Assembly (NCBI RefSeq): GCF_009617575.1
Contig: NZ_WIXJ01000004.1
Location: 171,597-235,596, forward strand
Direction: 5' to 3'
DNA: 64,000 nucleotides
DNA from: Rhodocyclus gracilis
GTDB taxonomy: Bacteria; Pseudomonadota; Gammaproteobacteria; Burkholderiales; Rhodocyclaceae
Shown: piece after piece, positions 18,198-28,538 of the stretch
Numbering within the stretch: the first letter of the stretch is position 1
Layout of the letters: each line of letters starts with the position of its first letter
Notes under the pieces: model-generated
Database searches by the model: none
What the model was told of the DNA's origin: nothing
What the model saw: only the letters and a program-made list of their open reading frames with translations
Made by a program: the position numbers and the translations under genes

Positions 18198-18848
18198 CTA
18201 GACCACCGTCGGCGAGATCAGCGTCACGGGCGCGACGTCGGCAGGTGGCGTCAGACGGACGCGACCGTCTTCCAGGCGCAGACGCCCTTCCGCCCACCAG
18301 CGCACGGCCAAGGGGTAGATCTGATGCTCCGCTGCCAGCACGCGGGCCGACAGGAGCTCGACATCGTCGCCATCGAGCACCGGCACGGCGGCCTGAACGA
18401 TGATCGGCCCGTGATCGAGCGCGGGCGTCACGAAATGCACCGTGCAGCCATGCACCCGCACGCCCTCGTCGAGCGCACGGCGGTGGGTATCGAGCCCCGG
18501 AAACGACGGCAGCAGCGAGGGATGAATGTTGATCAGCCGCCCGGCAAAGCGCCGCACGAACGCGTCGCCGAGGATGCGCATGAAGCCGGCCAGAACAACC
18601 AGCTCGGCGCCGAAGCCCTCGATGCATTCGGCCAGAGCGGCGTCGAAGGTCTGACGATCGCCAAACTCGCGGTGATCGACCACGGCGGTCGGCACGCCGG
18701 CGGCGCGCGCCACGTCGAGCCCGGCGGCGGCGGGGCGGTTACTGATGACGGCGGCGACACGTACCGCGAGCGCCGGGTCTGCCACGGCGTCGAGCAAGGC
18801 GCGCAGATTGCTGCCGCGCCCGGAAATAAGGATGACGATCGATTTCAT
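18198..18848 (-). CDS. purN: phosphoribosylglycinamide formyltransferase
   Basis: Transfers the formyl group from 10-formyl-THF to GAR, the third step of purine synthesis. The 216-residue protein shows GRGSNL near the N terminus, and the catalytic triad matches Asn107, His109 (INIHPSLLPSF) and Asp145 (VTPALDHGPII). Its ATG overlaps the stop of the upstream lipoprotein gene by 4 bases. purM, two steps later in the pathway, is elsewhere in the window at 24 kb. Confidence 0.96.
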   Translation of the reverse strand: MKSIVILISGRGSNLRALLDAVADPALAVRVAAVISNRPAAAGLDVARAAGVPTAVVDHREFGDRQTFDAALAECIEGFGAELVVLAGFMRILGDAFVRRFAGRLINIHPSLLPSFPGLDTHRRALDEGVRVHGCTVHFVTPALDHGPIIVQAAVPVLDGDDVELLSARVLAAEHQIYPLAVRWWAEGRLRLEDGRVRLTPPADVAPVTLISPTVV

Positions 18849-19630
18849 TTGATGCCCAGAGCGCCCACCGGCAGGAAGACGGCGGTGGCGATACTTTGTG
18901 TGAACCGCGTCAAGGAGCGGCCGTTCTTGTCGGCAACGACGGCGGAGAGGAGATCCAGAACCCCGATCAACCGGCCAAACTCACGCTCGAAACTGAGATT
19001 GGGGTGCTTCGGATCGAGTTCGTTGGCGAGCAAAAACGGTTCGCCATCGGCGGTGCGCGCGGACGACAGTTTCCACAGCGCGATTTCGAGATTGCGGGCG
19101 CAATTGTAAAGCTTCTGCGCGTCGAGGTCGTCGAGCATGTAGAAATCGTCTTTGTGCAGGAACGCCGCATCGACCATGCCGAGCAGGCCGCCCATCAGCG
19201 CCAGCACCCGGTCGCCACGATAGTCGGCGCTGAACGCCAGCAACACCGCCGCCGCTTCGCGCCGCCCGCCGAGCTCCGCGAATTCCGTGATGCCACCGAT
19301 GCCACCGTTCCCGAACAAGCGCTCGACCGCCGCCTCGGGACTCGCCTGACCGCTCTTGCGCCACTCCCGCGGGTTGCGCTTGTAGAGCTTCTCGGTCAGC
19401 CGGCGCAGACCCGTCATCACCTCATAACGACTCGCGTCGACGAAACGATCGACGTCGGTTTTGGCGATATAGCGCGGATGAACCTCCACCTCCCGCGTGC
19501 CATCGCGGCCAACTTTCGTCGCGCAGCCGCTGCTAGCAAGAAGCACCGCCAGAACGCCCAGGCTACCGCGCCGCAGCGACGCCCCCACAAAGCAGCGGGT
19601 GGCGAAACGGGGCACGCGGCGCGGCATCAT
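18845..19630 (-). CDS. putative lipoprotein, unknown function
   Basis: A 261-residue protein. A basic N terminus and hydrophobic stretch end in a lipobox LASSGC (Cys about residue 36), so it is a likely lipoprotein. The mature part is mostly helical, with KLYKRNPREWRKSGQASPE, RGDRVLALMGGLLGMVDAAF and LYNCARNLEIALWKLSSARTA cut by short loops, and ends in a hydrophobic segment (IATAVFLPVGALG). I do not recognise a family. It sits between a DedA gene and purN and overlaps purN by 4 bases. Confidence 0.8.
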   Translation of the reverse strand: MMPRRVPRFATRCFVGASLRRGSLGVLAVLLASSGCATKVGRDGTREVEVHPRYIAKTDVDRFVDASRYEVMTGLRRLTEKLYKRNPREWRKSGQASPEAAVERLFGNGGIGGITEFAELGGRREAAAVLLAFSADYRGDRVLALMGGLLGMVDAAFLHKDDFYMLDDLDAQKLYNCARNLEIALWKLSSARTADGEPFLLANELDPKHPNLSFEREFGRLIGVLDLLSAVVADKNGRSLTRFTQSIATAVFLPVGALGIK

Positions 19631-19645
19631 GCCGGCCCTGAGGGC

Positions 19646-20284
19646 TCAGGTCGCGCGGCGCTGCGTCAGCCAGCCGAACAGAGCAGGCAGCAGCGACACG
19701 CCGATGATGCCGACGATCACCAGCGACAGATTCTGGCGAACCCACGGGAAATTACCGAACCAGTAACCCGCCGCCGTCAGCAAGGCAACCCAGGCCAGCG
19801 CGCCAATCATGTTGAAGCTCATGAAACGCCCCCAGTGCATCGCCCCCACCCCGGCGACGAAAGGCGCGAAGGTGCGAAACAGCGGCAAGAAGCGCGACAG
19901 CACCAGCGTCTTGCCGCCATGCGTCTCGTAAAAGGCATGCGTGCGCTCAAGCGCCGCCCGGTTGAAAAAGCGCGAGCTTTCCCACTGGAAGACGCGCGGG
20001 CCGAGATAGCGGCCGATCTGGTAATTGAGCGCGTTGCCCAAGACGGCGGCCACCGTCAGCACGGCGATCAGCAGCCCGATGTCCATGCCACCCAGCGCCG
20101 CCAGCGCGCCGGCGACGAACAGCAGCGAATCGCCGGGCAGGAAAGGCGTTACGACGAAGCCGGTTTCACTGAAGATGACCGCAAAGAGGATGGCGTAGAC
20201 CCAGATGCCATAGAGCTGAACCAGCATCTCCAGGTGGCGATCAAGATGCAGGAGGATATCGACGAAGCCGGCGAGATAGTCCAT
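19646..20284 (-). CDS. DedA family membrane protein
   Basis: A 212-residue inner-membrane protein. Family signatures are FSETGFVVTPFLPGDSLLF, GRYLGPRVF, FYETHGGKTLVLSRFLPLFRT and FVAGVGAMHWGRFMSFN. DedA/SNARE-associated (VTT) proteins act in lipid scrambling or recycling and membrane potential homeostasis. The ATG at 20284 is preferred over a TTG at 20308. It heads the leftward operon and is divergent from mutL; a TAGAAT -10 on the minus strand lies at 20363-20358. Confidence 0.92.
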   Translation of the reverse strand: MDYLAGFVDILLHLDRHLEMLVQLYGIWVYAILFAVIFSETGFVVTPFLPGDSLLFVAGALAALGGMDIGLLIAVLTVAAVLGNALNYQIGRYLGPRVFQWESSRFFNRAALERTHAFYETHGGKTLVLSRFLPLFRTFAPFVAGVGAMHWGRFMSFNMIGALAWVALLTAAGYWFGNFPWVRQNLSLVIVGIIGVSLLPALFGWLTQRRAT

Positions 20285-20424
20285 CAGTTCAAGGGGTTCC
20301 CGTGCCAAAACCGCCGATGGCCGCGGCCCGCCTGTCGCGCCGGAACGCGACGGCGCAATTCTAACCGATGCCCGTCACCCCTCGCCGACTTCCGCACCGG
20401 TGACGCGTGACGGACGACATCGGC

Positions 20425-20430
20425 GATAAT
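20425..20430 (+). promoter_or_regulatory. -10-like box ending 6 bases before the mutL ATG
   Basis: GATAAT at 20425-20430, then CGCGCC, then ATG at 20437. There is no ribosome-binding sequence in this interval. If used, it would give a leaderless mutL mRNA. Confidence 0.4.
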
Positions 20431-20436
20431 CGCGCC

Positions 20437-22530
20437 ATGTCAGAGCTTCCCGAAACCTCCCCGGCGACGAACGCCACCTGCGCCAGCGACCTGTCGCCAG
20501 CCGCCGCCGTGTTCGCCGCAACATCGTCGCCGGCCACCCCATGCCGGCCGATCCAATGCCTGCCCGACCTGCTGATCAGCCAGATCGCCGCCGGCGAAGT
20601 GGTCGAGCGCCCCTCGGCAGCACTCAAGGAATTGCTCGAAAACGCCCTCGACGCCGGCGCGACGAGCCTCAACATCCAGCTCGAAGGCGGCGGCGTCGAT
20701 CTCATTCGCGTCATCGACAACGGCGGCGGCATTGCCCGCGACGAACTGGCGCTGGCGCTGACGCGTCACGCCACATCGAAAATCGCCTCGCTCGACGACC
20801 TCGAACGCGTCGGCACACTCGGCTTTCGGGGCGAGGCACTAGCCTCGATTGCCGCCGTTGCGGAACTCGTCATCACCAGCCGCCGTGCTGACGCGGCGCA
20901 CGCCTGGTGCCTGCGCGCCGACGTCGCCAGCGGCGAGCCGGAACCCGCCGCGCACGCCATCGGCACGCGCATCGAGGTGCGCGACCTGTACCGCAACACC
21001 CCCGCCCGGCGGAAATTCCTCAAGTCCGAAGCCACCGAATACGCGCATTGCGTCGACGCCGTGCGCCGCATCGCGCTCGCCTATCCCGAGGTCGCCTTCA
21101 CCGTCAGCCACAACGGACGCGCCGGACTGCATCTGCCGGCTGGCGACGCTACGACGCGCGCCGCGAGCCTTCTCGGCGACGACTTCATCGACGCTTCGCA
21201 CACGGTAGACGTCGCCGCCGGTGGCCTCCGCCTGCGCGGCCGCGTCGGCCTGCCAACGCTGGCACGTACGCGCGCCGACGCGCAGTACTGCTACGTCAAC
21301 GGCCGCTTCGTACGCGACAAACTGCTCGCCCACGCACTGCGCGAAGCCTATCGCGACCAGCTACACGGCAGCCGTCAGCCGGCCTACTGCGTCTTTATCG
21401 ACATCGACCCGACGGAGGTCGACGTGAACGTGCATCCGGCCAAAACCGAAGTGCGCTTCCGCGACGCACGCGCCGTACATCAGTTCGTCTTCCACGCCGT
21501 TCAGCGCGCGCTGGCCGCAACGCCCTCGGCAATGCTCGCCGCCCGTACCTCCGACCTCGCCGCAACGGAGCGCGCTTCGCCGAACGCGAGTGGCGCCAGC
21601 CAGCGCCCGCCTGTCGCCACACCGCTCGGCGCGTCGGCCATCCCTGCTGCCCCCCCTTCTGCCAGCACAACCGCCGCACGCCCCCCGTACACGCTGCCGC
21701 TGTACCCGCACGCCGACACCTCGCCCCGCCACGCTCCCACCGCCCCCAGCACCTCCCGCGACTATGCCGCAGCTGTCGAACGCGAACACAGCCGTCCCCG
21801 TGTCGCCGAACCGGCTGCCGCGGCCTACCTCGCCTTCGCCGCCGCGGCCACGGCAAGGCCAGCCGCCTCGACTGCCGCCAGCACCGGCGGCGACGACGAA
21901 CGCCACCCGGCGGCCGATGCCGACAATACCCAGGTCGGCGAGGCCGCACCGCCGCTCGGTTACGCCCTCGCACAGCTGCACGGCATCTATCTGCTGGCGC
22001 AGAACGCGCAGGGGCTGATCCTCGTCGACATGCATGCCGCGCACGAGCGCATCCTCTACGAGCGTTTGAAAACCGCCTTCGACGGCCGCCCACCGGCGAC
22101 GCAGGCGCTGCTCATCCCGGCGGTATTCGGCGCCGACCCGCTGTCCGTGGCCGCTGCCGAAGAGTACGGCGACACGCTCGCCGAGCTCGGCTTCGACATC
22201 GCCCCGCTCGGCCCCACGCAACTCGCGGTGCGAGGCGTTCCCGCCATGCTGACGCGCGCCGACCCCGCCGCACTGGCCCGCGCCGTCCTCGCCGAACTGC
22301 GCGAACACGGCGTCTCGCAGCTCGCCGGCGCACGCCGTAACGAACTCCTGGCGACCATGGCCTGCCATGGCGCCGTACGCGCGCACCGCCCGCTGACGCT
22401 ACCGGAAATGAACGCGCTGCTGCGGCAAATGGAAGCCACCGAACGCGGCGGCGAATGCAATCACGGGCGTCCTACGTGGACGGCGCTCTCCTTGAGCGAG
22501 CTCGATCGTCTCTTCCTGCGCGGTCGATGA
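20437..22530 (+). CDS. mutL: DNA mismatch repair protein MutL (endonuclease type)
   Basis: The 697-residue product has the GHKL ATPase domain with [16 protein letters not shown] and [10 protein letters not shown] (residues 50-135), an unusually long Ala/Pro/Thr-rich linker (about 355-510), and a C-terminal dimerisation domain. The C domain holds the endonuclease motif from Asp531 ([12 protein letters not shown]) plus ACHGAVRAH and CNHGRP, so this MutL should nick DNA itself rather than need MutH. It is 80 residues longer than E. coli MutL because of the linker. It overlaps miaA by 4 bases. Confidence 0.96.
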   Translation: MSELPETSPATNATCASDLSPAAAVFAATSSPATPCRPIQCLPDLLISQIAAGEVVERPSAALKELLENALDAGATSLNIQLEGGGVDLIRVIDNGGGIARDELALALTRHATSKIASLDDLERVGTLGFRGEALASIAAVAELVITSRRADAAHAWCLRADVASGEPEPAAHAIGTRIEVRDLYRNTPARRKFLKSEATEYAHCVDAVRRIALAYPEVAFTVSHNGRAGLHLPAGDATTRAASLLGDDFIDASHTVDVAAGGLRLRGRVGLPTLARTRADAQYCYVNGRFVRDKLLAHALREAYRDQLHGSRQPAYCVFIDIDPTEVDVNVHPAKTEVRFRDARAVHQFVFHAVQRALAATPSAMLAARTSDLAATERASPNASGASQRPPVATPLGASAIPAAPPSASTTAARPPYTLPLYPHADTSPRHAPTAPSTSRDYAAAVEREHSRPRVAEPAAAAYLAFAAAATARPAASTAASTGGDDERHPAADADNTQVGEAAPPLGYALAQLHGIYLLAQNAQGLILVDMHAAHERILYERLKTAFDGRPPATQALLIPAVFGADPLSVAAAEEYGDTLAELGFDIAPLGPTQLAVRGVPAMLTRADPAALARAVLAELREHGVSQLAGARRNELLATMACHGAVRAHRPLTLPEMNALLRQMEATERGGECNHGRPTWTALSLSELDRLFLRGR

Positions 22531-23594
22531 GCGCCATGCAGATCGCCCCACTTCCCGCCACGCAGCCCACCACGCAGCCCACCACGTTTCCTGCGCAGTC
22601 CTCCGCCCCGACACAATCGCTCCCGGCGCCGCCGCTCATCCTCCTGATGGGGCCGACCGCCAGCGGCAAGACGGCGCTCGCCCTCGCGCTGGCGCAACGC
22701 TTCCCCGTCGACCTCATCAGCGTCGACTCGGCGCTGGTGTTTCGCGACATGAACATTGGCACGGCAAAGCCCGACGCGGCGACGCTGCAAGCCTTTCCCC
22801 ACCGCCTCGTCGACATCATCAGCCCCGAAGAAGCCTATTCGGCGGCCCGCTTTGTCACCGACGCACGCGCGATGATCGCCGACATCGGCGCACGCGGCCG
22901 CATACCGCTACTGGTCGGCGGCACCATGCTCTACTTTCGCGCGCTGGCGGGAGGGCTCGCCGAACTGCCGGCAGCCGACCCGGCGGTGCGTGCCGAACTC
23001 GACGCCGAGGCGGCCGCCCGCGGCTGGCCGGCGCTGCACGCCGAACTTGCCAGACTCGATCCGGCCACCGCCGCCCGCTTGGCACCAAACGACTCACAAC
23101 GCATCCAGCGCGCACTTGAAATCTGCCGACTGAGCGGCACATCGATGTCGGCGCTGCTGGCGGCCGAGGCAGACGCCAGCGCCGGCGGGCCGGCGGGCGT
23201 TGCCAGCCCCTGCCTGTCGCTCGGGCTCTTGCCGTCACAGCGCAGCGTGCTGGCCGAGCGCATCAACGCCCGCTTTGCCGCCATGCTCGACGACGGTCTG
23301 GAAGACGAACTGGATTCGTTGCGCGAACGCTATCGGCTGGATGCCAAATTGCCATCGATGCGCTGCGTCGGCTACCGTCAGGTGTGGGAAGCGCAGGAAG
23401 GACTTTTCCCGCGCCACGAACTGCTCGCGCGCGGCTGCGCCGCGACGCGACAACTGGCCAAACGACAACTGACCTGGATGAACAACACCTTGCGCCCGGA
23501 AACCTTCGACTGCCTCGCCGCCGACCTGACGGCGCGCGTCAGCGAACGGGTGGCGCATTTTCTCGACACGGCTATCGCCGCGCCACGGCCCTAG
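22527..23594 (+). CDS. miaA: tRNA dimethylallyltransferase
   Basis: Adds the isopentenyl group to A37 of tRNAs reading codons that start with U. The 355-residue protein shows the P-loop [11 protein letters not shown] (around residue 40), [29 protein letters not shown] and [15 protein letters not shown] [11 protein letters not shown]. Compared with E. coli it has about 30 extra N-terminal residues rich in Pro/Thr/Gln. It is translationally coupled to mutL by an ATGA overlap, a conserved order in proteobacteria. Confidence 0.95.
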   Translation: MSAMQIAPLPATQPTTQPTTFPAQSSAPTQSLPAPPLILLMGPTASGKTALALALAQRFPVDLISVDSALVFRDMNIGTAKPDAATLQAFPHRLVDIISPEEAYSAARFVTDARAMIADIGARGRIPLLVGGTMLYFRALAGGLAELPAADPAVRAELDAEAAARGWPALHAELARLDPATAARLAPNDSQRIQRALEICRLSGTSMSALLAAEADASAGGPAGVASPCLSLGLLPSQRSVLAERINARFAAMLDDGLEDELDSLRERYRLDAKLPSMRCVGYRQVWEAQEGLFPRHELLARGCAATRQLAKRQLTWMNNTLRPETFDCLAADLTARVSERVAHFLDTAIAAPRP

Positions 23595-23629
23595 CGCCGC
23601 AGGCGGGCACTCCGCAAAAGGATTCCGCG

Positions 23630-23917
23630 ATGACACACGCCCCTCTCCCCGCCGACACTCCCGCCACCGCGAACGAGAGCACGCACAACAACGACGCCGG
23701 CGCGCCGCCAAAAGTCTGGCGACGCCCCGACGGTTCGCCCGTCGCCTGCGTCGAGAAGATCCGTCTGCTCAACGAGAACTTCGTCGAACTGCGGCAGCTG
23801 GCGCAAGACGCCTTCGACGACGCCTTGCTGATGGGATGCAGCGAGCGGCAGGTGCGTGACGCTTTCCGCGCACTCTTCGAGAACCTCACGCCGTCGTTCC
23901 CGGAACGGCACGACTAA
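23630..23917 (+). CDS. small conserved-looking protein, 95 residues, unknown
   Basis: Starts at ATG 23630 after GGATTCCGCG. The first 28 residues are low complexity. The rest is compact and charged: VWRRPDGSPVACVEKIRLLN and then two amphipathic helices ending FRALFENLTPSF. The pattern suggests a small helical soluble protein. I do not recognise it. It lies 35 bases after miaA in the same direction and converges on purM. Confidence 0.65.
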   Translation: MTHAPLPADTPATANESTHNNDAGAPPKVWRRPDGSPVACVEKIRLLNENFVELRQLAQDAFDDALLMGCSERQVRDAFRALFENLTPSFPERHD

Positions 23918-23976
23918 CCGGCGCCGGGCGCAGCGCGCCGCCGCACGCAAAGTGCCGACGGCGCTGTCATCAACGA

Positions 23977-25026
23977 TCAGCGCACGATGGTTGCTGCCTC
24001 GCCCTCGGCCCGTGCCTCGATGCGGCCGATGACGAACGAAGGCTGACCGGCAGCGGCGAGCACTTCCTGTGCGCGAGCCACCTCGGACGGTGCCAGCACG
24101 ACCACCATGCCGATACCGCAGTTGAAGACGCGGTGCATTTCGGCGTCGGCGACATTGCCTTCGCGTTGCAGCCAGTCAAACAGCGCCGGACGTTGCCAGC
24201 TCGACGCATCGATGACAGCCTTGACCGCAGCAGGCAGGACGCGCGGCACGTTTTCCGTCAGACCGCCGCCAGTAATGTGCGCCATGCCCTTGACCGGCAG
24301 CGCGGCCATCAGCGCCAGCAGCGGCTTCACGTAAATGCGCGTCGGCGCCATCACCGCGTCGGCGAGCGAACGCGTGCGTCCATCGACAGTGTCGAAAGGC
24401 GCGTCGAGATCGGGCTTCGTGCGGGCAATGATCTTGCGCACCAGCGAGTAACCGTTGGAATGCGCGCCCGACGACGGCAAGCCGAGTACAACGTCACCCG
24501 GAGCAATGTCGCGGCCGCCGATGATCGCCGACTTTTCCACCACGCCAACAGCAAAGCCGGCGAGGTCGTATTCCCCTTCCGGGTACATGCCGGGCATTTC
24601 GGCGGTTTCGCCACCGATCAGCGCGCAGCCAGCGTCCTCGCAGCCGCGGGCAATACCGCCGACCACCGAGGCCGCAGTCGCCACATCGAGCTTCCCACAG
24701 GCAAAATAGTCGAGGAAAAACAATGGCTCGGCGCCTTGCACGAGAATATCGTTGACGCTCATGGCGACAAGATCGATACCCACCGTGTCGTGGCGATTCA
24801 GCTCGAACGCCAGACGCAGCTTGGTGCCAACGCCGTCGGTGCCGGACACCAGCACCGGCTCGCGGTAGCGTTTGGGCACTTCGAACAGCGCACCGAAACC
24901 GCCGATACCGGCGAGCACGCCGTCGCGCAGCGTTTTTTTCGCCAGCGGCTTGATGCGTTCAACGAGTTCATCACCAGCGTCGATATCGACACCGGCGTCA
25001 CGATAGGAGAGAGATTCCTGAGTCAT
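23977..25026 (-). CDS. purM: phosphoribosylformylglycinamidine cyclo-ligase
   Basis: Closes the imidazole ring in purine synthesis (AIR synthetase). The 349-residue protein shows [67 protein letters not shown] and [18 protein letters not shown] 25026 fits the family N terminus; the open frame upstream to 25269 is unsupported. It stands alone, divergent from hda. Confidence 0.97.
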   Translation of the reverse strand: MTQESLSYRDAGVDIDAGDELVERIKPLAKKTLRDGVLAGIGGFGALFEVPKRYREPVLVSGTDGVGTKLRLAFELNRHDTVGIDLVAMSVNDILVQGAEPLFFLDYFACGKLDVATAASVVGGIARGCEDAGCALIGGETAEMPGMYPEGEYDLAGFAVGVVEKSAIIGGRDIAPGDVVLGLPSSGAHSNGYSLVRKIIARTKPDLDAPFDTVDGRTRSLADAVMAPTRIYVKPLLALMAALPVKGMAHITGGGLTENVPRVLPAAVKAVIDASSWQRPALFDWLQREGNVADAEMHRVFNCGIGMVVVLAPSEVARAQEVLAAAGQPSFVIGRIEARAEGEAATIVR

Positions 25027-25330
25027 CTGGGGAAGCGTCCCGAGCAAGGCCGTCGAGTGGTAGAATGCGCCGCACACGCCGCCCGACTGAAAAGCGGCGG
25101 GCAGGAGAGCCGCCGCGCTGGAAAGCCCGGATTTTAGCCGAAATGTCGGCACCGCGCCGAACGGCAGCAACGCAATCGAGAACCTCGTCGGCCGTGTCGC
25201 ACCGCGCTGGCGAATCGACGCCCCGTCGCACCCCGCGCCGCCTCCGGGTCCGCGCGCACCGGACAGCACTTCCTTACAACGCCTTCTGAAGCCTTCTTCC
25301 GAAGCCTTTTTCGCCGCCGCCTGCGCCCCG
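25027..25330. other. 304-base gap between purM and hda
   Basis: No convincing gene. A TAGAAT hexamer on the plus strand lies near 25060 and could serve hda, although it is about 270 bases from the start. A GC-rich imperfect hairpin follows at about 25075-25100. In related genomes a membrane-permease gene often lies near hda; none is visible here. Confidence 0.4.
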
Positions 25331-25999
25331 ATGCGTCAACTGATTCTCGACCTGCTGCCGGACGCCGCGCCCAGCCTCGACAACTTTGTCGCCGGCAGCA
25401 ACGGCGAAGCGCTCGCCTGCCTGCACCAGTGGCAAACCCAGACCCCGCGCGAAACCTGCCTGTTCCTCTGGGGCGACGCCGGCGCCGGCAAGACGCACCT
25501 CCTGCGGGCGGTTGGCGTACGCTACATCGACGCGACCACCGATCCGGCACTGGCCACACTAGCCGAAGACGACACCCGCGCCGGCCTGCAACTGGCAGTC
25601 GATAACGTCGCCGCGCTCGATGCGGCAGGCCAGATTGCCCTCTTCAACGCCTTCAATCGCCTGCGCGCGAGCGGTGGCGCCCTGCTCGTCGCAGCGCCCG
25701 AACCGCCACTGCGACTGACCTTGCGCGAAGACCTGCGGACGCGCCTCGGCTCGGGGCTGATCTGCCGTTTGCAGCCGCTGACCGACGCCGAAAAAATCGC
25801 CGCGCTGGCGACGCAGGCCGCCGCCCGTGGCGTACGACTGCCGCCCGAAGTGCTCACTTACCTTCTGGCACGCGCGCCACGCGACATGCGCAGCCTGTCG
25901 GCGCTCCTCGCCTCGCTTGATCGTTATTCGCTGGAACACAAACGTCCGATCACGCTCCCCCTGCTGCGCGAGGTACTGCACGCGCGGGTCGAGGCCTGA
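25331..25999 (+). CDS. hda: DnaA regulatory inactivator Hda
   Basis: A DnaA-like AAA+ protein that, with the DNA-loaded beta clamp, stimulates ATP hydrolysis by DnaA and prevents re-initiation. The 222-residue product starts [11 protein letters not shown], where a clamp-binding motif is expected, followed by [10 protein letters not shown], Walker [10 protein letters not shown] and sensor-type ending [18 protein letters not shown]. There is no DNA-binding domain IV, which separates it from DnaA. It is first in the run hda-HAD-pcnB-folK. Confidence 0.94.
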   Translation: MRQLILDLLPDAAPSLDNFVAGSNGEALACLHQWQTQTPRETCLFLWGDAGAGKTHLLRAVGVRYIDATTDPALATLAEDDTRAGLQLAVDNVAALDAAGQIALFNAFNRLRASGGALLVAAPEPPLRLTLREDLRTRLGSGLICRLQPLTDAEKIAALATQAAARGVRLPPEVLTYLLARAPRDMRSLSALLASLDRYSLEHKRPITLPLLREVLHARVEA

Positions 26000-26139
26000 T
26001 CGCCGCGACGCCAATCCGGCGCTCCCGCCCCCCCACATCGCCCCACCCTCACGCACCTGCGCGCCCCCCCACCATTCCCGCACGCATTCCCACTCGCATC
26101 TACGCACCCAACGTCACCAACGTCACCACTCGCACGCCC

Positions 26140-26844
26140 ATGATGACCGACTTCCCCCACCTCCCCGCCGCTGACGGGCGCGAACTGGCGCTGTTCGACC
26201 TCGACCACACGCTGCTCGCTGGCGACAGCGATTTCGAATGGGCGCAGTTCCTCATCGGCCGGGGCGTCCTCGACAGCGACCTGCACTCACGGATGAACCA
26301 CGAGTTCTACCGTCAGTACGTCGACGGCACGCTCGACATCTACGAATTCCTCGAATTCCAGCTGGCGCCTCTGATGCGTCACCCCCGCGAGCAACTCGAC
26401 GCCTGGCACGCGGAATTCATGCAGACGCGCATCCTGCCGATCATCGGCGAAAAAGCGCGCGCGCTGGTTCGCCGACACCTCGAACGCGGCGACCTCTGCG
26501 CGATCGTCACCGCGACCAACAGCTTCGTCACCGGCCCCATCGCCCGCGAACTGGGCATTCCACACCTGATCGCCACCATCCCGGCACAGGACGACGGCCA
26601 GTTCATCGGCCGCCCGCGCGGCCGCCCGTCCTTCCGTGAAGGCAAGGTCATCCGCGTCGAGGACTGGCTGGAAGCCCTTGGCCTGTGGCGCGGCAGCTTC
26701 CGTCGCAGCTGGTTCTACAGTGACTCGCACAACGACCTGCCACTGCTTAACTGGGTTACCTCGCCGGTCGCCGTCGATCCCGACGCCCGCCTGAGCGAAG
26801 CGGCAACGGCCGCCGGCTGGCCGATCCTCAGCCTGCGCGGATGA
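26140..26844 (+). CDS. HAD-IB family phosphatase (SerB-like)
   Basis: A 234-residue soluble hydrolase. Motif I is Asp20-Leu-Asp22 (LALFDLDHTLL), motif II is near IVTATNSF, and motif III is YSDSHNDLPLL, all intact. HAD-IB members include phosphoserine phosphatase and histidinol-phosphate phosphatase; in betaproteobacteria a gene of this kind regularly sits between hda and pcnB. The substrate is not determined. Tandem ATGs at 26140 and 26143 are both possible starts. Confidence 0.9.
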   Translation: MMTDFPHLPAADGRELALFDLDHTLLAGDSDFEWAQFLIGRGVLDSDLHSRMNHEFYRQYVDGTLDIYEFLEFQLAPLMRHPREQLDAWHAEFMQTRILPIIGEKARALVRRHLERGDLCAIVTATNSFVTGPIARELGIPHLIATIPAQDDGQFIGRPRGRPSFREGKVIRVEDWLEALGLWRGSFRRSWFYSDSHNDLPLLNWVTSPVAVDPDARLSEAATAAGWPILSLRG

Positions 26845-26919
26845 TCGCCCACCTACCCTGACTCCCCACACACACGCCGTCCGCCCGACGGCCTACCTGC
26901 ATTCCGCAACGGAACGAGG

Positions 26920-28305
26920 ATGATTCGCAAACTTATCTATCGAGTACTGGGCCGCAAGGCCGCACCCGCTGTCGCCACCGAAAGTGACGGCCCGGCCGTG
27001 ATTGCGGCGGCCCGCCACGGCATCCACCGCGATCGCCTGAGCAGCGGCGCCCGCCGCACCGTCGAAGGCCTGCAACAGGCCGGCTACAAGGCCTACGTCG
27101 TTGGCGGCGCCGTCCGCGATCTGCTTGCCGGCATTCCGCCCAAGGATTTTGACGTCGCCACCAACGCCACGCCGGAACAAGTCCGGCAGTGCTTTCGTCG
27201 CTCGCGCATCATCGGCCGCCGCTTTCAGATCGTGCATGTGCTGATGGGCGCCGAGACCATCGAGGTCGCCACCTTCCGTGGCCCGCACGATGGCAACACG
27301 CTGACCGACGAACACGGTCGCGTGCTGCGCGACAACGTCTTCGGCACGCACGCCGAAGACGCCGCGCGCCGCGACTTCACCGTCAACGCGCTGTACTACG
27401 ACCCGGTCGCCGAAACCATCGTCGACTTCCACCACGGCGTCGCCGACCTCGAACAAAAAACCCTGCGCATGATCGGTGAGCCGACGCAGCGCTTCCGCGA
27501 AGACCCGGTGCGCATGCTGCGTGCGGTGCGTCTGGCAGCGAAGCTCGGCCTGACCATCGATCCGGCGGCGCGCCGTCCGATCCGCGAACTGACGCCACTC
27601 ATCGAAAACGTGCCGCCCGCCCGGCTTTTCGACGAAATGCTGAAGCTGCTGACCTCCGGCCACGCCCTGCGCTGCGTCACGCAACTGCGCGCCGAAGGCC
27701 TGCACCGGGGGCTCCTGCCCTTGCTCGACGTCATCCTCGAACAGCCCCTCGGCGAGCGTTTCGTCATGCTGGCGCTCGACAGCACCGACCGCCGCGTTCG
27801 CGAAGGCAAGCCGATTTCGCCGAGTTTCCTCTTCGCCACGCTGCTCTGGCAGCAAACCCTGGCGCACTGGAAACGTCTGCAAAGCGCCGGCGAGCGACCG
27901 ATTCCGGCACTCTTCGTCGCCATGGACGAAGTGCTCGACGCGCAATCCGAAAAACTCGCCATCACCCGGCGTATCGCTGGCGACATCAAGGAAATCTGGG
28001 GCTTGCAGCCGCGATTCGAGCAACGCTCCGGCAAGCGGCCGTTCGCGCTGCTGGAACACCCGCGTTTCCGCGCCGCCTGGGACTTCCTGCTGCTGCGCAG
28101 CGAATCCGGTGAAATCGACCGCGAACTCGTCGACTGGTGGGAAAGCTTCCTCGCCGCCGACGGCGACGACCGCGCGCAACTTCTGCAGGCACCGCGTGCC
28201 GACGACGTCAAAAAGCGCCGCCGCCGGCGCCGCAAGCCGGCCTCGGGCAACGGCAACGACGCCGCTACGGGCAGCGCCGTGCCGGGCAACGCGAGCATCG
28301 ACTAA
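26920..28305 (+). CDS. pcnB: poly(A) polymerase I
   Basis: Adds 3' poly(A) tails that mark RNA for decay. The 461-residue protein has a class II nucleotidyltransferase head with GGAVRDLL and catalytic Asp86 and Asp88 (KDFDVATNATPEQV), RRDFTVNALYYDP, FREDPVRMLRAVRLAAKLG, and a basic C-terminal tail (KKRRRRRRKPASGNG), as in PcnB rather than CCA-adding enzyme. It has an AACGAGG ribosome site. It may act on the small RNAs proposed at 13.8-14.3 kb, which is inference only. Confidence 0.94.
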   Translation: MIRKLIYRVLGRKAAPAVATESDGPAVIAAARHGIHRDRLSSGARRTVEGLQQAGYKAYVVGGAVRDLLAGIPPKDFDVATNATPEQVRQCFRRSRIIGRRFQIVHVLMGAETIEVATFRGPHDGNTLTDEHGRVLRDNVFGTHAEDAARRDFTVNALYYDPVAETIVDFHHGVADLEQKTLRMIGEPTQRFREDPVRMLRAVRLAAKLGLTIDPAARRPIRELTPLIENVPPARLFDEMLKLLTSGHALRCVTQLRAEGLHRGLLPLLDVILEQPLGERFVMLALDSTDRRVREGKPISPSFLFATLLWQQTLAHWKRLQSAGERPIPALFVAMDEVLDAQSEKLAITRRIAGDIKEIWGLQPRFEQRSGKRPFALLEHPRFRAAWDFLLLRSESGEIDRELVDWWESFLAADGDDRAQLLQAPRADDVKKRRRRRRKPASGNGNDAATGSAVPGNASID

Positions 28306-28538
28306 GACCATCGCCAACGCGGCGCCACCGGCGCCCGGCGCCCGGCGCGTGCCAGCCTCGGCGCCGCGTTGGCATCGACCGCGCAGCAAGGTGCCGCCCC
28401 TCCGCTCCCCTCCCTATTCCAGCACGCCACCCCGAGCCTCTGCCGATTCTGCGAAGATCCCACCTGGATTCAGCTGCATTTCAGCCTCGATTCCGCACAG
28501 CCCCACCGAATCAGCACCAACCCCATCCAGATTCCGCG

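Noticed and set aside
28306..28538. Repeated GATTC-type words in the pcnB-folK gap, considered as a repeat array
   Set aside because: Spacing is irregular and the units do not align beyond 5-6 bases; no CRISPR or direct-repeat structure.
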